Assembly: GCA_030295235.1 (NCBI GenBank)
Contig: AP026129.1
Coordinates: forward strand, 496,001 to 560,000
Direction: 5' to 3'
Source of the DNA: Fistulifera solaris
Taxonomy: Eukaryota; Bacillariophyta; Bacillariophyceae; Naviculales; Stauroneidaceae
DNA: 64,000 bases
Part shown: positions 34,015-45,380 of the stretch, one piece after another
Layout: the number at the start of each line of letters is the position of its first letter
How positions within the stretch are numbered: the first letter of the stretch is position 1
The notes under the pieces: generated by a model
The model's database searches: none
What the model saw: only the letters and a program-made list of their open reading frames with translations
Told to the model about the DNA's origin: nothing
Made by a program: the position numbers and the translations under genes

Positions 34015-34587
34015 ATGGCAGAAATTTCGATTAGCAAAGAACTTTTGAGCGAAGTCGAGCAAGGCGTGAAGGAGCTCAAACACGTGGCATCGAAATCGAC
34101 CCATGACGTATTGCAAGAAGTGCGAGCTGGTCACGGTGGTAAGGACAAACTCCATCACGTGCTGCCCAAATCTGGCCAAGATCTTTTGCAGGAGGTGCGC
34201 GCCGTACATGGTGGCGAGGAAAAGCTCAAGAAATCGGGGCCTCCGGTTGAGGTTCAGTCGTTGCTGCAGGAAGTTCGCGCAGAAGTTCGCCAAAGTCATT
34301 TGACTCCCACCGAAATGATCAATCCTGCAATTATTGGAGAGGTCTTGGCAGCCGCCGGCGAAGACGTCAAAGCCGTACCAGCGATTGCCAAGCAGTCGTT
34401 GTCTCATGGTGTAAAGAACCTTAAGCATGGCAAAACCGTCGAAAAACAGTCCTTGCTGACAGAAGTCCGAAAGGAACATGGTGGGAAGGACCACTTGAAG
34501 CCAACTATCCCCAAAAATACTCAGGCTCTTCTCAGTGAGGTGAGGACTTCGCAGAGAAAGCTAATGGAGGAGGCTGCCGAAGAGTAA
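34015..34587 (+). CDS. Actobindin-like repeat protein, probable G-actin binder
   Basis: The 190-residue single-exon protein has about six imperfect repeats of the form LLxEVRxxHGGxDxLKxxxP, for example DVLQEVRAGHGGKDKLHHVL, DLLQEVRAVHGGEEKLKK and LLTEVRKEHGGKDHLKPTIP. The first repeat reads LLSEVEQGVKELKHVASKST. The pattern of an amphipathic helix (LLxEV) followed by a basic LKxx motif is that of WH2/beta-thymosin modules, and ELKHV resembles Acanthamoeba actobindin. Such proteins sequester actin monomers or promote filament growth. No targeting signal is visible. The assignment is by motif pattern. Confidence 0.6.
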   Translation: MAEISISKELLSEVEQGVKELKHVASKSTHDVLQEVRAGHGGKDKLHHVLPKSGQDLLQEVRAVHGGEEKLKKSGPPVEVQSLLQEVRAEVRQSHLTPTEMINPAIIGEVLAAAGEDVKAVPAIAKQSLSHGVKNLKHGKTVEKQSLLTEVRKEHGGKDHLKPTIPKNTQALLSEVRTSQRKLMEEAAEE

Positions 34588-35036
34588 ACTTTTCGTCGAC
34601 TAAAAACTTTAGCCATAGTGTTTCGTTGAGAAACAAGAGCCATAGTTCAACCACTTGAGTTCTACTTTAGCTAAGCGGAAGAAGGACCTTGTGTTAGGTC
34701 TTTAGCTCTCTACAGACTGATGATGGTATGTACTCGTTATCTAGGGGGAGTCATGAGTCGTCTTGAGTCATGAGGTGTGGAAACTGTTCTCTCTCATAAA
34801 GTGTAGTCTTGGAGTTGATTTGACGACGACGACGACGACTCAATTATGATGCAGTCCCGGAAAGCCAACCTAACTTATTACAGAGTAATGCGGATCGCAT
34901 TTTGCAAATTTGTGTTTCGTTGTGATGTTTCGAGTGGACAGTGGTTATCTCCTTGCAAAGTCCCTCTCGAAGTTAATTAAATGTAACTGAATGATCAATT
35001 TTTGGTTCTGTCCGCTGTTGTCAATCCGAAAGTAAA
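34588..35036. other. Intergenic region with a (GAC)6 microsatellite
   Basis: Six GAC units lie at 34822-34839. Nothing else is supported between the actobindin-like gene and the next start. Confidence 0.6.
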
Positions 35037-36095
35037 ATGTCAATTGTCCGTACGACCTTGCAAGGAAAACGAATGCTTTCCTACAGAGGGAAGAGACGAT
35101 TGCGGAGAAACGCTGATCTGCTTTCAATTGGTTTCCTATCACTCTTTCTCTTACTGGTCTTATGGATGATAGCAAAGATTATTTATACCGTCTCTTTCCA
35201 GCAGATAAGGTCAGAGGTCTTATTCCTACAAAAGAAAAGACCTACCGTTTCCTCAAGTTCCTGTCGATATTTTTCCGTTGGCATTGTCCGATGTAACACT
35301 CCTTCTTTTCGCCAAGACATTTTTCCCACTTTGTTTACCCGACAACAGCATGCAACTGGAAAAGACGCGGCAGGTGACTGTCAGGTACCCAAGGATGAAT
35401 ACAAAAATGTTGTTCGGATACTGACGACACCAACTGTTACTGGTCAAGCGGCTGCGCACCTGCTGGAGGAGTTTCTCCAGTATGATCCGCGTTGGGAGCT
35501 CAATACTCGAGCATTTGCCTCACGCTATCTTCCGGAAGGATGGATTGTGCATGTGGTAGTGCTCCCACCTCTCTTGGAAGCTATGGACCTACTCCTTCAT
35601 GTTCAGACGAAAGACGAAGAGAGGGAACGAGCATGGTTACAAGCCATCGAGTATACTATTCAGCGAGTACTGCAACATCATTGCGAATTCTCTTCGACGG
35701 TATCACAAAGCAAGAGAGCATTCATGTCGGTTAGCCTCAATGAGGTGGTGGGTTTCCCATCGGCTGCTATAAAATCTTTGTACGAGTTTCTGGAAATTCA
35801 GGAGAAGGCGCACAGCGTCTCTTCTTCAGCAGCTGCACTGACTGTTCTTGAACGGATTCAGTATGTTATCACGTGGTTAGAAACGAACGCAAAAATTTTG
35901 GATTATCGAGAATGGAATAGTAGGGTGCAACATGTCATCGAAGCCAGCACTCGTCATGTCTCAGAATCAAGCAACTGCAACTTCGTCTCAATGCCTCCGA
36001 ATGATCTGGCTAAGCGAGTTGATTCTGCCTTGATGGGAACTTTCGATTGCGAACAATACCCTTCCATAGGACTGTGTCATCCCTTGCAAAGCTAA
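35037..36095 (+). CDS. Single-pass (type II) membrane protein of unknown function
   Basis: The 352-residue protein has a basic N-terminus (GKRMLSYRGKRRLRRN) and one membrane segment (IGFLSLFLLLVLWMIAKIIY, residues ~31-50). A ~300-residue domain follows, presumably lumenal or extracellular, with several Cys and the stretch LEEFLQYDPRWELNTRAF. This layout is common among Golgi enzymes, but I see no glycosyl- or sulfotransferase motif. The ATG at 35037 directly precedes the basic segment. It is probably a diatom-specific protein. Confidence 0.65.
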   Translation: MSIVRTTLQGKRMLSYRGKRRLRRNADLLSIGFLSLFLLLVLWMIAKIIYTVSFQQIRSEVLFLQKKRPTVSSSSCRYFSVGIVRCNTPSFRQDIFPTLFTRQQHATGKDAAGDCQVPKDEYKNVVRILTTPTVTGQAAAHLLEEFLQYDPRWELNTRAFASRYLPEGWIVHVVVLPPLLEAMDLLLHVQTKDEERERAWLQAIEYTIQRVLQHHCEFSSTVSQSKRAFMSVSLNEVVGFPSAAIKSLYEFLEIQEKAHSVSSSAAALTVLERIQYVITWLETNAKILDYREWNSRVQHVIEASTRHVSESSNCNFVSMPPNDLAKRVDSALMGTFDCEQYPSIGLCHPLQS

Positions 36096-36231
36096 GATTA
36101 AGCCACAAGGGAATACAACATGAGGGTGAGCTAACTGCCGTGCCGACGGTGCTGCACCGGTTTTTCCTCAAGTGCGATTTTAAGTGTTCAGGTCAATATA
36201 TAAATCCAGAAAAAATGTACTACATGTTCTA

Positions 36232-37924
36232 TTATTCACTAGCCGTGCGTTGTTCGAGCTCAAATACTTTTTTGGTTTCTCGTAGAAAGGCGACCACTTC
36301 GAATATTTCTGGGCGCAACTCCGGTGTTTGGTGCCACATCCGTTCCATGATCTCCACAAGCCGGCGTTCCCCATAGCTATGCGTTCGGTATCTGGGGTCT
36401 ACATAAGGTCTTTCTCCTGCTTTGACTTTGGTGTTGATGGTGGTGTAGCGACTGTACTCATAAAATGGCCACAGACCCGTGAGTAAGGTATAAATATTGT
36501 TTCCCATCGCGTACACATCAATTTTCTCATCCTGTGGGGTCCCAAAGAATTCTTCTGGTGCTCGATACTGCAGAAAAGGATATCGTGAGTGTCAAGCTTG
36601 CTCCATTTGCAATAATATGACCTATTCTATGAATGTACTCACCATTCCGCCCCACTTTCCGCGCTTGAGTTTGCAGAATTCATTTGTTTCGACATTCCAG
36701 TCCATCAAATCTGCATTGTTGAAATCATTGAGTTTCACTGTTCCCTGCATAGACCATAACCACTGTACCGGGTGGATGTCGCCGTTCACCATGACTCCAC
36801 CTTCGAATCCGTGCATGTCGGCAATCGATTCCGCCATGGCCAACGCAATGTCAATTTTCTCTTGCAAAGTAAAGTTATTGTTACAAGGAACCTCCGGAAG
36901 GGCGTTCAGTGACTTTTCATCGCCATGCCCCGAGTTTGGAATGATTTGATTGGAGATTTCGGCCGCCATTATCTCTGATAAGATACTGGTGCCGCAGTGA
37001 CCGTAAATATCAACAATGCGCGGAGAAGCGGACAATCGTTCCATAATTATAGCTTCTCTCTGAATTTTAAATAAGGATTCTACGTGAACCAAATGCGGCC
37101 AGTCATCGTCGTCGTGCGGTATTTTTAATTGCTTGAAAACAAAGTAAGTCTCGTTGCCTCTGTTTGGGGAATGATCCAGCATTTTCCACGCCGCTCGATA
37201 ATACCCCTTGCTGTGAAAAAGAAATCAATAGAGTACTTTCATTAGCAAATCTCAGCCATACCGAAGCTGTTTCTTAGCCAATCGCTCCAACTTACCCCAA
37301 TAGTTTATCGTTACCCCAGTCTCGTTGCAATTCGTGAAATTTATTGCAAACAGGAAATATCTTGTTTTTCCAGTTCGTGGGCTGACAAGAGTGGTATTCT
37401 TCAATGTGCTCATCAAAGCCAGAAGCCCAGTGTTCATCATCTTCATCAATGTCGTACAAGAATCGCCGTCTCTCCTTGTTGTAATGATCTTCGTCATTTT
37501 GGTGAATCCGTCGACGAAAAGCGACGCGCTGTCCTTCATGATACTGTTTCTCCCAAGAACGATATGGATCAATGTCGCCTCTATCGGGTGTCCTGTACGT
37601 ATAGTGACTTCGTGGTATCACAACGCCTGACGAAGATTTGTCAAGATTCGTGAAAAGCAAATGGACGGAGGGTATAGAACTCGGTCGTCTTCGAAGTGTA
37701 AAGCCAACAGATCCTCCGTTCACCCAAAGTAGCAAAAGCATAACGAATATAAGCACGAGAAGGAATTGAGGCGTGTCGGTATTGAAATGACGAAACGGCG
37801 ATCGTCGCTTTGATTTCCTTTGGTGTTTGCAATTATCGTCATCCTCCACATGCGTTGCGATAGAATTCATCGACAAAGGACTCGGCGCACTTCGTTCTTG
37901 CGAATTGCGCTTACGCTGTATCAT
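36232..37924 (-). CDS. Membrane-anchored atypical protein kinase
   Basis: Two introns, 37211-37295 and 36568-36642, give one frame. An N-terminal cytoplasmic-type basic stretch is followed by a membrane segment (FLLVLIFVMLLLLWVNGG, ~54-71) and a His/Asp-rich linker. The kinase-like domain then opens with LLGKGYYRAAWKML (glycine-loop-like). Later come MVNGDIHPVQWLW in the catalytic-loop position, KLNDFNNADL in the DFG position, MYRAPEEFFGTPQDE (APE motif) and IDVYAMGNNIYTLLTGLWPF. The catalytic Asp is present, but HRDLKxxN reads NGDIHPVQ and DFG reads DFN, so activity is uncertain. The ATG at 37924 is the first in frame. If type II, the kinase-like domain would face the lumen or outside. Confidence 0.75.
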
Positions 37925-38529
37925 ATTGATGTGCAGGGGTTAAACGTGGTGTGTATTATTACGATTCTTTTTGCTTGGCTATTTGAAAAACGAATGAAGC
38001 TCTCGATGTTCCATCACAATTAAATCTTCATCCGTTACGTTTTCTGTCCAATGTTTCCTACTACGTATCTACGAAGTACGTAGTTATAATTAGCAATCTA
38101 AAACAACTTTATCACTGTAGTGGTTTGTGTATGGTGGAACCCATAAGAGGGACATGAGGCATTTGATCTCATTAAGGATTTTCAGCTTTCAAGCCAACCT
38201 TAATGAATTGCATGAAAATTACTCTCCTTATGGACTTTCCGCTAGACAAAAGACAAACTGCCATGGTAAAAGTGTGAAGTTTGTACCTGGTATCGCGATA
38301 CCGGATACTGGTACTATTCCTAATTTTTTAATCGTCAGAATCTAATCTTGACATTCGACTGAATTTTCCATTTTTCATTCACATATATTTCAGTCTGACA
38401 CTTCTCTGAGTAAGCTTTGGTTCTAACTCTCTAGCCTTAGTGCGCTAGTAGAGGGCCAGTCCCGAGCCCGTTTCCCAATGAGGGGGATTCCGTTTTGGCA
38501 TTCCTTCTCTTGGATTTCGCAGAAGCATA
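37925..38529. other. Intergenic region without a supported gene
   Basis: It holds the promoter of the membrane kinase-like gene and AT-rich DNA with a TACGTAGATAC-type palindrome near 38060 and TACCTGGTATCGCGATACCGG near 38285. Confidence 0.45.
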
Positions 38530-38820
38530 CTAACTGACCTGACCAGGGAAAGACTCATGCGCGCCCGGATGAAGCCACAGATCTCGGAGTATGGCTTGTT
38601 CCACTTCCGCTGAAGTTTTCTTGCAAGCTGTCTCGATGCTGAAATAGCCTGGTGTCGCTAATTTTTGCGATGTCGTTCGATCATGTAAAATCCGTAACAT
38701 TTTCCAAGGCGATAGCAAGGCAAAAAAATGCAAAACTTTTGGAGGCTCTCCTCTTTTCGACGAAACCGACTTCGTCGCCTCATTCGTTTCCCTTAAAACC
38801 GACGGAAGTATTAAGTACAT
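38530..38820 (-). CDS. Hypothetical 96-residue protein
   Basis: An ATG-started frame reads MYLILPSVLRETNEATKSVS and ends near WLHPGAHESFPGQVS. The C-terminal part (SAEVEQAILRDLWLHPGAH) has protein-like composition. A possible donor (CAG|GTCAGT) lies just before the stop, so a further exon is conceivable. No family is recognised. Confidence 0.3.
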   Translation of the reverse strand: MYLILPSVLRETNEATKSVSSKRGEPPKVLHFFALLSPWKMLRILHDRTTSQKLATPGYFSIETACKKTSAEVEQAILRDLWLHPGAHESFPGQVS

Positions 38821-39382
38821 TTTATCTTTACGCTATAACTTCATTATTATCATCCTTGATACCTAATAAGTCATGGGTCATGGCTGAAAACTCTTAGAAG
38901 GTGCACAACGCCTCTCTACAGTGTATTCCGGTCTGGATGGGCGAAGGAGAATCTTCCGCGAAAATTTGCCTCCGTATCTAAGCTCTTGTTTTTCGGGTAG
39001 AGAGTATCATATTTGTTAACATGAGTGAAGTCACCGAGTGGGACTGGTGGGGGTCTAAATCACGCTCGACACCATGCATTTGTAACATCTGTCGATTCTG
39101 TGGATGCTTCCGATCAACACCAGCCTCCGACAATAAACGCTACAATAGCACAGTCCCGAAACCGAAAATGCTCATACATCTGTAGGACGTCACACCTCCA
39201 CACAAGTACCGTACCTGGTACGCGATACGCGAAAGGGTTCGTGTTGTTTGAATTTCTCCGAAGAAGTCGCATGAAGCGGCCGAAGCCAAAACATCATCGC
39301 GCAATACAAAGCAAAAAGCCTTCCATTTCAGAATTTAGATACCTTTCTCATTTTTCCACAGCAAAATCAGCCAAGAAGCAAG
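38821..39382. other. Intergenic region, promoter of the double-cupin gene
   Basis: A plus-strand open frame at 39025-39429 overlaps the cupin start in another frame and looks non-coding. It contains a GTACCGTACCTGGTACGCG palindromic cluster near 39207. Confidence 0.45.
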
Positions 39383-40167
39383 ATGAAGCTAAACGCCGAC
39401 TTTCAAGCTTTCGCGGCTACACATTTTGATGCCGAGCAATATGTGGCATCGCCAGCGTACGGCGTTAATCGGTTCTTATTGGATCGGATCGGCGACGAGA
39501 AAGCTCGAGCCACTACCATTGTCACATATAAGCCCAACTCTACGTTCCCAGAACATCAGCACATTGGAGGAGAGGAATTCTTAGTCTTACAAGGTACATT
39601 TCACGACCAATTCGGGTCGTTCCCCGCGGGCACCTATGTGCGCAACCCGGTCGACAGCGTCCACGCGCCGTGGGTGGAAGACGATGGCTGTACCATTTTG
39701 TGAAATTGCTGCAAATGGCGGAAGAGACCGAGACGGATGTGAAACCATTATATGTAAACTGGGAAAAAGCCAAAAACAGCTCGGAAGCGCAGATTACGGC
39801 CTACGGAGTACAAGTGCAAATGTATCACAATGCTCACACAGGTGAACGGGTACACATGTGCTGGATTGACGCTGGAAAGGAACTGACAGTCGAGGAAGAA
39901 TGGTGTTGCGGTGGTGAAGAGTTATTTGTCATCTCTGGATCAGTCCTTGCTTCCAAGCAAGGTCAGGCAGAAAATGAACAAGAAGAATACCACGAATGGG
40001 GCTGGTTGCGATATCCACCTAGTGCAAGCCGTTCTGCTGTTACGGCAGGTAGACAAGGGGCGGTACTTTATTGGAAAACAGGACATTTGACGTCCAAGGC
40101 CTTGTCACTTGAGAAAATACAAATCAACCCAGAGAGTGAAAAGGTCGTAGTCCCTAATGACCATTGA
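39383..40167 (+). CDS. ChrR-like double-cupin protein
   Basis: It resembles the C-terminal cupin domain of bacterial ChrR-type anti-sigma factors and stand-alone ChrR-like cupins, metal-binding beta barrels. The first cupin contains FPEHQHIGGEEFLVLQGTF and, after PAGTYVRNP, SVHAPWVEDDGCT; HxH, Glu and a later His form the usual metal site. A second, more degenerate cupin follows (VEEEWCCGGEELFVISGSVL, then YHEWGWLRYPP). One extra T near 39703 joins CTI to FVKLLQMAEE, restoring one chain of ~261 residues. No sigma-factor partner is expected in a eukaryote, so a regulatory role is not implied. Confidence 0.75.
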
Positions 40168-40642
40168 AACTCTTCCAGACAAAATAAAAGGAACGGTTCA
40201 AACTGATCAGATCGGTATCGACTGTAATTTTTGTTCATTTATTGTAGAGTAGATTGCATGTTTGCAACTTAAGTGGTGAAGGGTGAAGCTGGCGTGTCAC
40301 GAAGCGAATTAATGGTTCGGCCCATCTAATTCTATCGTGAATTATCGTGAATCAAAGCGATGCTACAAATAAATAATATAAATAATATGGAATACTATAG
40401 TTGGGAGAACCAAAACATCACAGTAACATATATTGTTGTCTTGGTTCTGACCGTTAGAATGATTTTTCGATGCGGTCCTCAACGCTATCTACACTGCGAC
40501 ATGTCGCCAAATACATTGTTTCGAACGTTGAGCTCACTTTTTTGGTGCTCACAATCAAACGTCGCCTACTGTGTCGATCGCTGCACGATCCTCTTCATTA
40601 CACTCGCTTCACACGTTCAACATCGACAAAAGAAACGTTACC
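40168..40642. other. Intergenic region, promoter of the LRR gene
   Basis: AT-rich sequence with an ATAAATAATATAAATAATAT run at 40368-40388. No gene is seen. Confidence 0.5.
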
Positions 40643-43033
40643 ATGCCGAAGTTTAGAAACATACCGTTGCGAAAAGGGAAGAAGCTCTATCCGAATGTCT
40701 TAGACGACGACTCGATCGTTGGACCGGAAAGCTCGACAGGGAGCATTTTTACCGGCTCTGCCATGTCGAGCAAAGTGCAAACCCCAAAATTCTCTAGCAA
40801 GAACCTACTTTTGAGAAGAAACGATGAATACAGTGTTGACGCTTCGGAGGAGGAGTCGGTCGATTCGGTCAAGCCGGTAAAACACAACTCAAAGGTGCAA
40901 ACAGAAACGAAATTTGCTCGAGAAGAAGACTCAATTGGATTTTCAGTAGACTCCTATGGACTCCCCGTTATGAAAATGGGCAGAGTAAGGCAGCGTGGAG
41001 CAATGATCGGCGGTTTGCCAGTGGACGACTCTCACACAGAAAAGCAAACTGCGAAGGAGTCTCAAGAATACGATCTAGAAAAAGGATCCGAGTATCCTCC
41101 TGCGCCTCCAAAATCCTTGTGGCAGCAACGAAGCGATGAAGTAATGCCTGTTCAGTCGCAACACCGAAGGGACTCCGGTACTTCTAAGCCGCCGCGCAAA
41201 GTATCCGCAGTGTGGATCATCATGGGCGTCACCACCATCCTAGTTATTGGAGCAGTGGTTGCTGTGGCGATCGCGGTTTTTGGAGGTGACAACAGCAATG
41301 AAAGCAAGCAAGTCCCTGTTGTCTTGACCCAGCGCCAGGAGCGACTGAAGGAAATCGTGACCACTGTTTCCGGCGCTACGATCATCGAAGATCAATCAAC
41401 TCCTCAAGGAAAAGCAACCAACTGGCTCTTATTTGACGACCAGTTGTGGTTGATACCAGGACAGGGGACGTCAGATGAACGCGTCATTCAAAGATATGCT
41501 CTTGCTGTCTTCTTTTTGCCACTGGTGAGTCGGCAGCTTTAAGAGAAGGAGGATGGCTCAGTGGAGATGAGTGTGCAGCAAAACCCTGGACTGGCTTAAA
41601 TTGTTATCCGAACGAGCACCTTGTCCGTAGCTTAGCAATCGGTAAGTTTCATTTGCCACGTCTGTTTTGCTATTGTTACATGTCCTAGAGCTAGATACTA
41701 ACCGCTTTGATTGTAGATCGCAAGAATCTCAAAGGCACTATTCCAGATGAAATTGGCCATCTAACCAAGATGCAGAATTTTATCATCAAGAACAACGAAG
41801 GTATCACCGGAAGTATTCCTAAAACAATTGGTAACTTGAAGGATCTCAGACAAATCGGAATCTACTTCTGTAACCTTGAAGGATCAATCCCCGAGGAAGT
41901 TTTTGCGGCGACCAAGCTCGAGTACATCAACTTTCAAAACAACAGTCTCGCGGGTAATCTTCCCACGAAGATTGGAGAGCTAAAATCCCTTCATACGCTC
42001 GTGCTTAACACCAATAAAATTGAGGGACAGGTACCACTCGATACGATGGCAGGTTCGTCCCTAAAGTTTTTGGGGCTAAGTGAAAATGCTTTGACGGGAA
42101 GTATAGGCGAAGTAGTTGGCAAGCTCAGCAGCTTGGAATATCTACATCTCGAGCGAAACAAGTTTGAGGGTACACTTCCATCTTCCCTGGGCAGCATCAC
42201 GACGTTGAAATCTCTGAGTCTCGACCACAACAAGTTCTCTGGAGGTCTACCTACCAGCCTCCAAAGTCTTGAGCAACTCGAATACTTTTCTGCTCAATCA
42301 AACTCTTTAGAAGGACCTATTCCTGAAATTGTTGGATCTATGAAGGCATTGAAAACGATCAATCTAGATTCGAATGCTTTTACAGGAAGTGTACCAGACT
42401 TGACAAGCTTGGTCGATCTCCAGCACCTCCTCCTTTCACGGAACAGCCTAAAAGGTCCGATTCCGAGTGCGGTGACCCAACTAAAAACGTTAGGTATGTT
42501 GACAGCAGCGCTGATCACGGTCACCTTTGCCTATCCATCCACAACACTCACGTCTTTTTCCTTTGCGCCATTCAGAGACTGTCTTTTTGAGCTCGAACGA
42601 TTTCACCGGTTCAATACCTGAGTTTAGCGGCACTTATCAGATCCGTGGGCTTTACCTTTCTGATAACAAGTTAAGCGGTACTATCGCTCAAAGCATCTGC
42701 ACTTTGACAAGTTTGGAAGCGATATTCTTAGACGAAAATCAATTGGAAGGAGGCATCCCCGATTGTATCGGAAACCTGAGTAAATTACAGCAGCTCCATT
42801 TGTTCAACAACAAGCTGTCTGGGGATATCCCCGTCGATGCTATGACTGCATTACATGAGTTGGATAGCCTAGGCCTCGAAAGCAACAGTGGTCTGCAAGG
42901 AGATATTCCGGAAGAGTTCTGCGAGAAATCTTCCACACCAATCGAGATTTGGGCCGACTGCGGTGGAGGCGCGTCGGCGGCTGTTTCGTGCCCCTGTTGT
43001 TCCGTGTGCTGCCCTTCTGATGAATGTACCTAA
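40643..43033 (+). CDS. Single-pass membrane protein with extracellular leucine-rich repeats
   Basis: From the ATG at 40643 a ~190-residue Ser/Lys-rich cytoplasmic part leads to a membrane segment (VWIIMGVTTILVIGAVVAVA). An LRR cap (LLFDDQLWLIPGQGTSDERV ... WLSGDECAAKTWTGLNCYP) is followed by about 12 plant-type repeats such as LKGTIPDEIGHLTKMQNF and LEGSIPEEVFAATKLEYINF. The end is Cys-rich (CPCCSVCCPSDECT), as in many diatom LRR proteins. Introns are 41642-41716 and 42494-42575. One extra T at about 41516 joins AVFF to FATGESAALREGGW. There is no kinase domain, so it is receptor-like at most; adhesion or sensing is inference. Confidence 0.85.
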
Positions 43034-43291
43034 GATTAGAAGGAGTGTTGTTCCACTAGCGCTACGCGGTTACTTACTACGATCCTGACCTTCTGATGTC
43101 CTCTCTTTCGTGAACGAGACGAACTAATGGCATCAGCTCAAGGATCTTAATCGAGCCAAACAATCATGCGACACAACTTCTCCAGCCTCTACATAATGTG
43201 CGTGGATAATAATTAAATGTGAACAACATTATTGGTGAATATAGCGAATTGAACTAGTGAATATCGTGTACTAACTACCCTTCGTGCGCCG

Positions 43292-43489
43292 TCAAATAGG
43301 GAACAAGCTATTTGCAATCCTTATTTCTTCCCACTCCTCTTCGGACCACACCTGAGGGACTTCTTCCGCTTTCAAACTAGCGACAACTACGGCAGGCTGA
43401 CTCGTCGCTTGCTTTTGCGCCGTGGCCGATTTTAAAGGCGGTCTTCTGAGAAAGAAGCTTTGGATGCGTTTGAAGGTGCTGCGAATCAT
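43292..43489 (-). CDS. Small hypothetical protein (65 residues)
   Basis: The ATG at 43489 starts MIRSTFKRIQSFFLRRPPLK, a basic amphipathic leader. It ends with VPQVWSEEEWEEIRIANSLF. The composition is protein-like but the length is short. No family is recognised; a mitochondrial leader is possible. Confidence 0.35.
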   Translation of the reverse strand: MIRSTFKRIQSFFLRRPPLKSATAQKQATSQPAVVVASLKAEEVPQVWSEEEWEEIRIANSLFPI

Positions 43490-44710
43490 AGCTACTTCCT
43501 GTGTTAACACGGAGGTCTAATCAATTGAAGGAAAGCGTGGTGTGTGTTTGTATTCTCTCTGATTTTTTTAATGATGGATGATCAACGAGAGTTTGGCTTG
43601 ACACCTTCCGACGAAATGCGAACCCATTAAATTCTTTCACGAATGAGCTGGACACGTTAAGGTCCCCACGATTTCCGACCCCATCAAAGTTCAATGAGAC
43701 GCATTTCAACCATTTCTAGGCCGCTACAGACGATTGCACACTATATCAGTCAATAATGAAAGTATTTTTTGTTGTTGATGTCTATCACATTATTCGTTAT
43801 CATTATTGCGAGTTTGGCAAGTCGAAACATTCGCCGCGTTAATGATCGATGCTTTGTCAAAGTGCAGACTGCTCAAAATCGAGTTTTAAGAGTAGCTTTG
43901 AGTCATTTCATTGGGCTTTCCTCGCTTGGTTTCGGCTGATTTTTCGGATGCTGCTTGTCATGAGCATGCTGGTTTGGTCGGTGTGGATGATGCTCTCGCC
44001 ACCAACGACCCAGCTCCTGCATGCCATACGATGTAGGGTAGTGTTGCATAGGAATGACACCAGAAAGGTACACCATTTTCTTCTTCTTTGTGTGAAATAG
44101 ATTGGTATTTTTGTTTGTTAATTTTATGAGAGAAAGATGATTGTTGTGAAAGGGTTTTCGGTGACACATGGGAGGGGCGGAGAACGAGAACGTGAAGAAG
44201 AGGTTCGAATTTGGTTCGTGTTCGTGGGGTTCGGTTTCTTTGGCTACTATTTAGCTGATACAGGCACGACACATAAGAACGTTCATGTTCTTCAAGTTTT
44301 TCGTCGCAACCCGAACCAAGTTATCCACCAACCTTCATCTATCAAAGCCTCCCCCTCAAACCGAAGTCAACAGGCATCAGTAGGGTCCAATGCAACCGAA
44401 TGCAATGCACCGTATGAATGAGATGCAAAAGGACCGCAATTGCTCTGCATTACTATGATGTCTTTCGCTAAGAAGGGCAAGCAAACGGCGCTCCAAGTTC
44501 AAGCCGTCAGACGGACGTTTCTAGTGCCATTCCACTCTAAATTCGAGGCCGCCCTTCTAAATGTATTCTAGGAATCGGACTCAGATTACTTTCCTATAAA
44601 ACATCTAATCAAACTTATGTAAAATTGTCGAAATTATAGATCCATTAAGATCAGTCCCTTCGCGTCGCTAGAGAGCTCAAGAAGGCTTCAGCGACTGTTC
44701 CCCCATCGCA
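43490..44710. other. Intergenic region with weak small frames
   Basis: A minus-strand frame near 43903-44075 (MQHYPTSYGMQELGRWWREH then a His/Pro/Gln-rich end) may be a small protein, but support is thin. Otherwise I see no gene. Confidence 0.4.
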
Positions 44711-45092
44711 TTAATACTGCAACACAGGAAGGGCACAGGGATCTCCATACTCCTGTTTGAACAAAAAAGACAATTGCAAGGGCAGTGGTCAGAGGCTTAG
44801 CTGAAGAGAAAAGTGAGAAGCAACACGGAGAGAACGGACGCAACGATTGACGGACTTCTGAGTTTGGCACTCGCAGTCTCAAAGAAAAAAAGAACTCAAT
44901 CGCACTTACATCGAGCACCAGATAGTCCCAAGTCTCAATAGGTTTAGGAGTAGGATTTGGATTCGTCATCGTGGCTTGGCTAGACACAGTGCGTGCATTC
45001 GCCCCAACACCACGTCGAGTAGCCGTAGAGACTTTGTCGGCAGCTCCGCGACCACCAGCACGAAGCGTCGGGAAGAAGGCGGTGAATACCAT
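44711..45092 (-). CDS. Small hypothetical protein with one intron (74 residues)
   Basis: Exon 1 (44910-45092) reads MVFTAFFPTLRAGGRGAADK and on to PIETWDYLVLD. A perfect GTAAGT donor at 44909 and a TTCAAACAG acceptor at 44753 remove 157 bp. Exon 2 gives EYGDPCALPVLQY and a stop. The Arg/Ala/Ser-rich start without acids suggests a mitochondrial presequence. The splice sites and the in-frame join support a real gene. Function is unknown. Confidence 0.55.
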
Positions 45093-45380
45093 GGTGGACG
45101 TTGAAACGAACTTTGGCAGTTTTTTGTATTTCTATTCGATGTAAACAAATCGTTCGCTTTTTTTTTATGAAGGGGAAAAAGGCGATCTTTCGGGACGATA
45201 AAAATAATGGTTCTTTTGTGACAGGGTTCTCATTTTCTCAAGAAATCATTTTGTGTATCTTCTACAGTACCAGGTACGTTCTGACATCCTTTGAAAAAAA
45301 TCTTCTCATCGCCTCGTCCTCTGAATGCATTCGACAAACTGCTGCCGACGTGGGCAAACGAATCCATGTTCAAGCCACAA

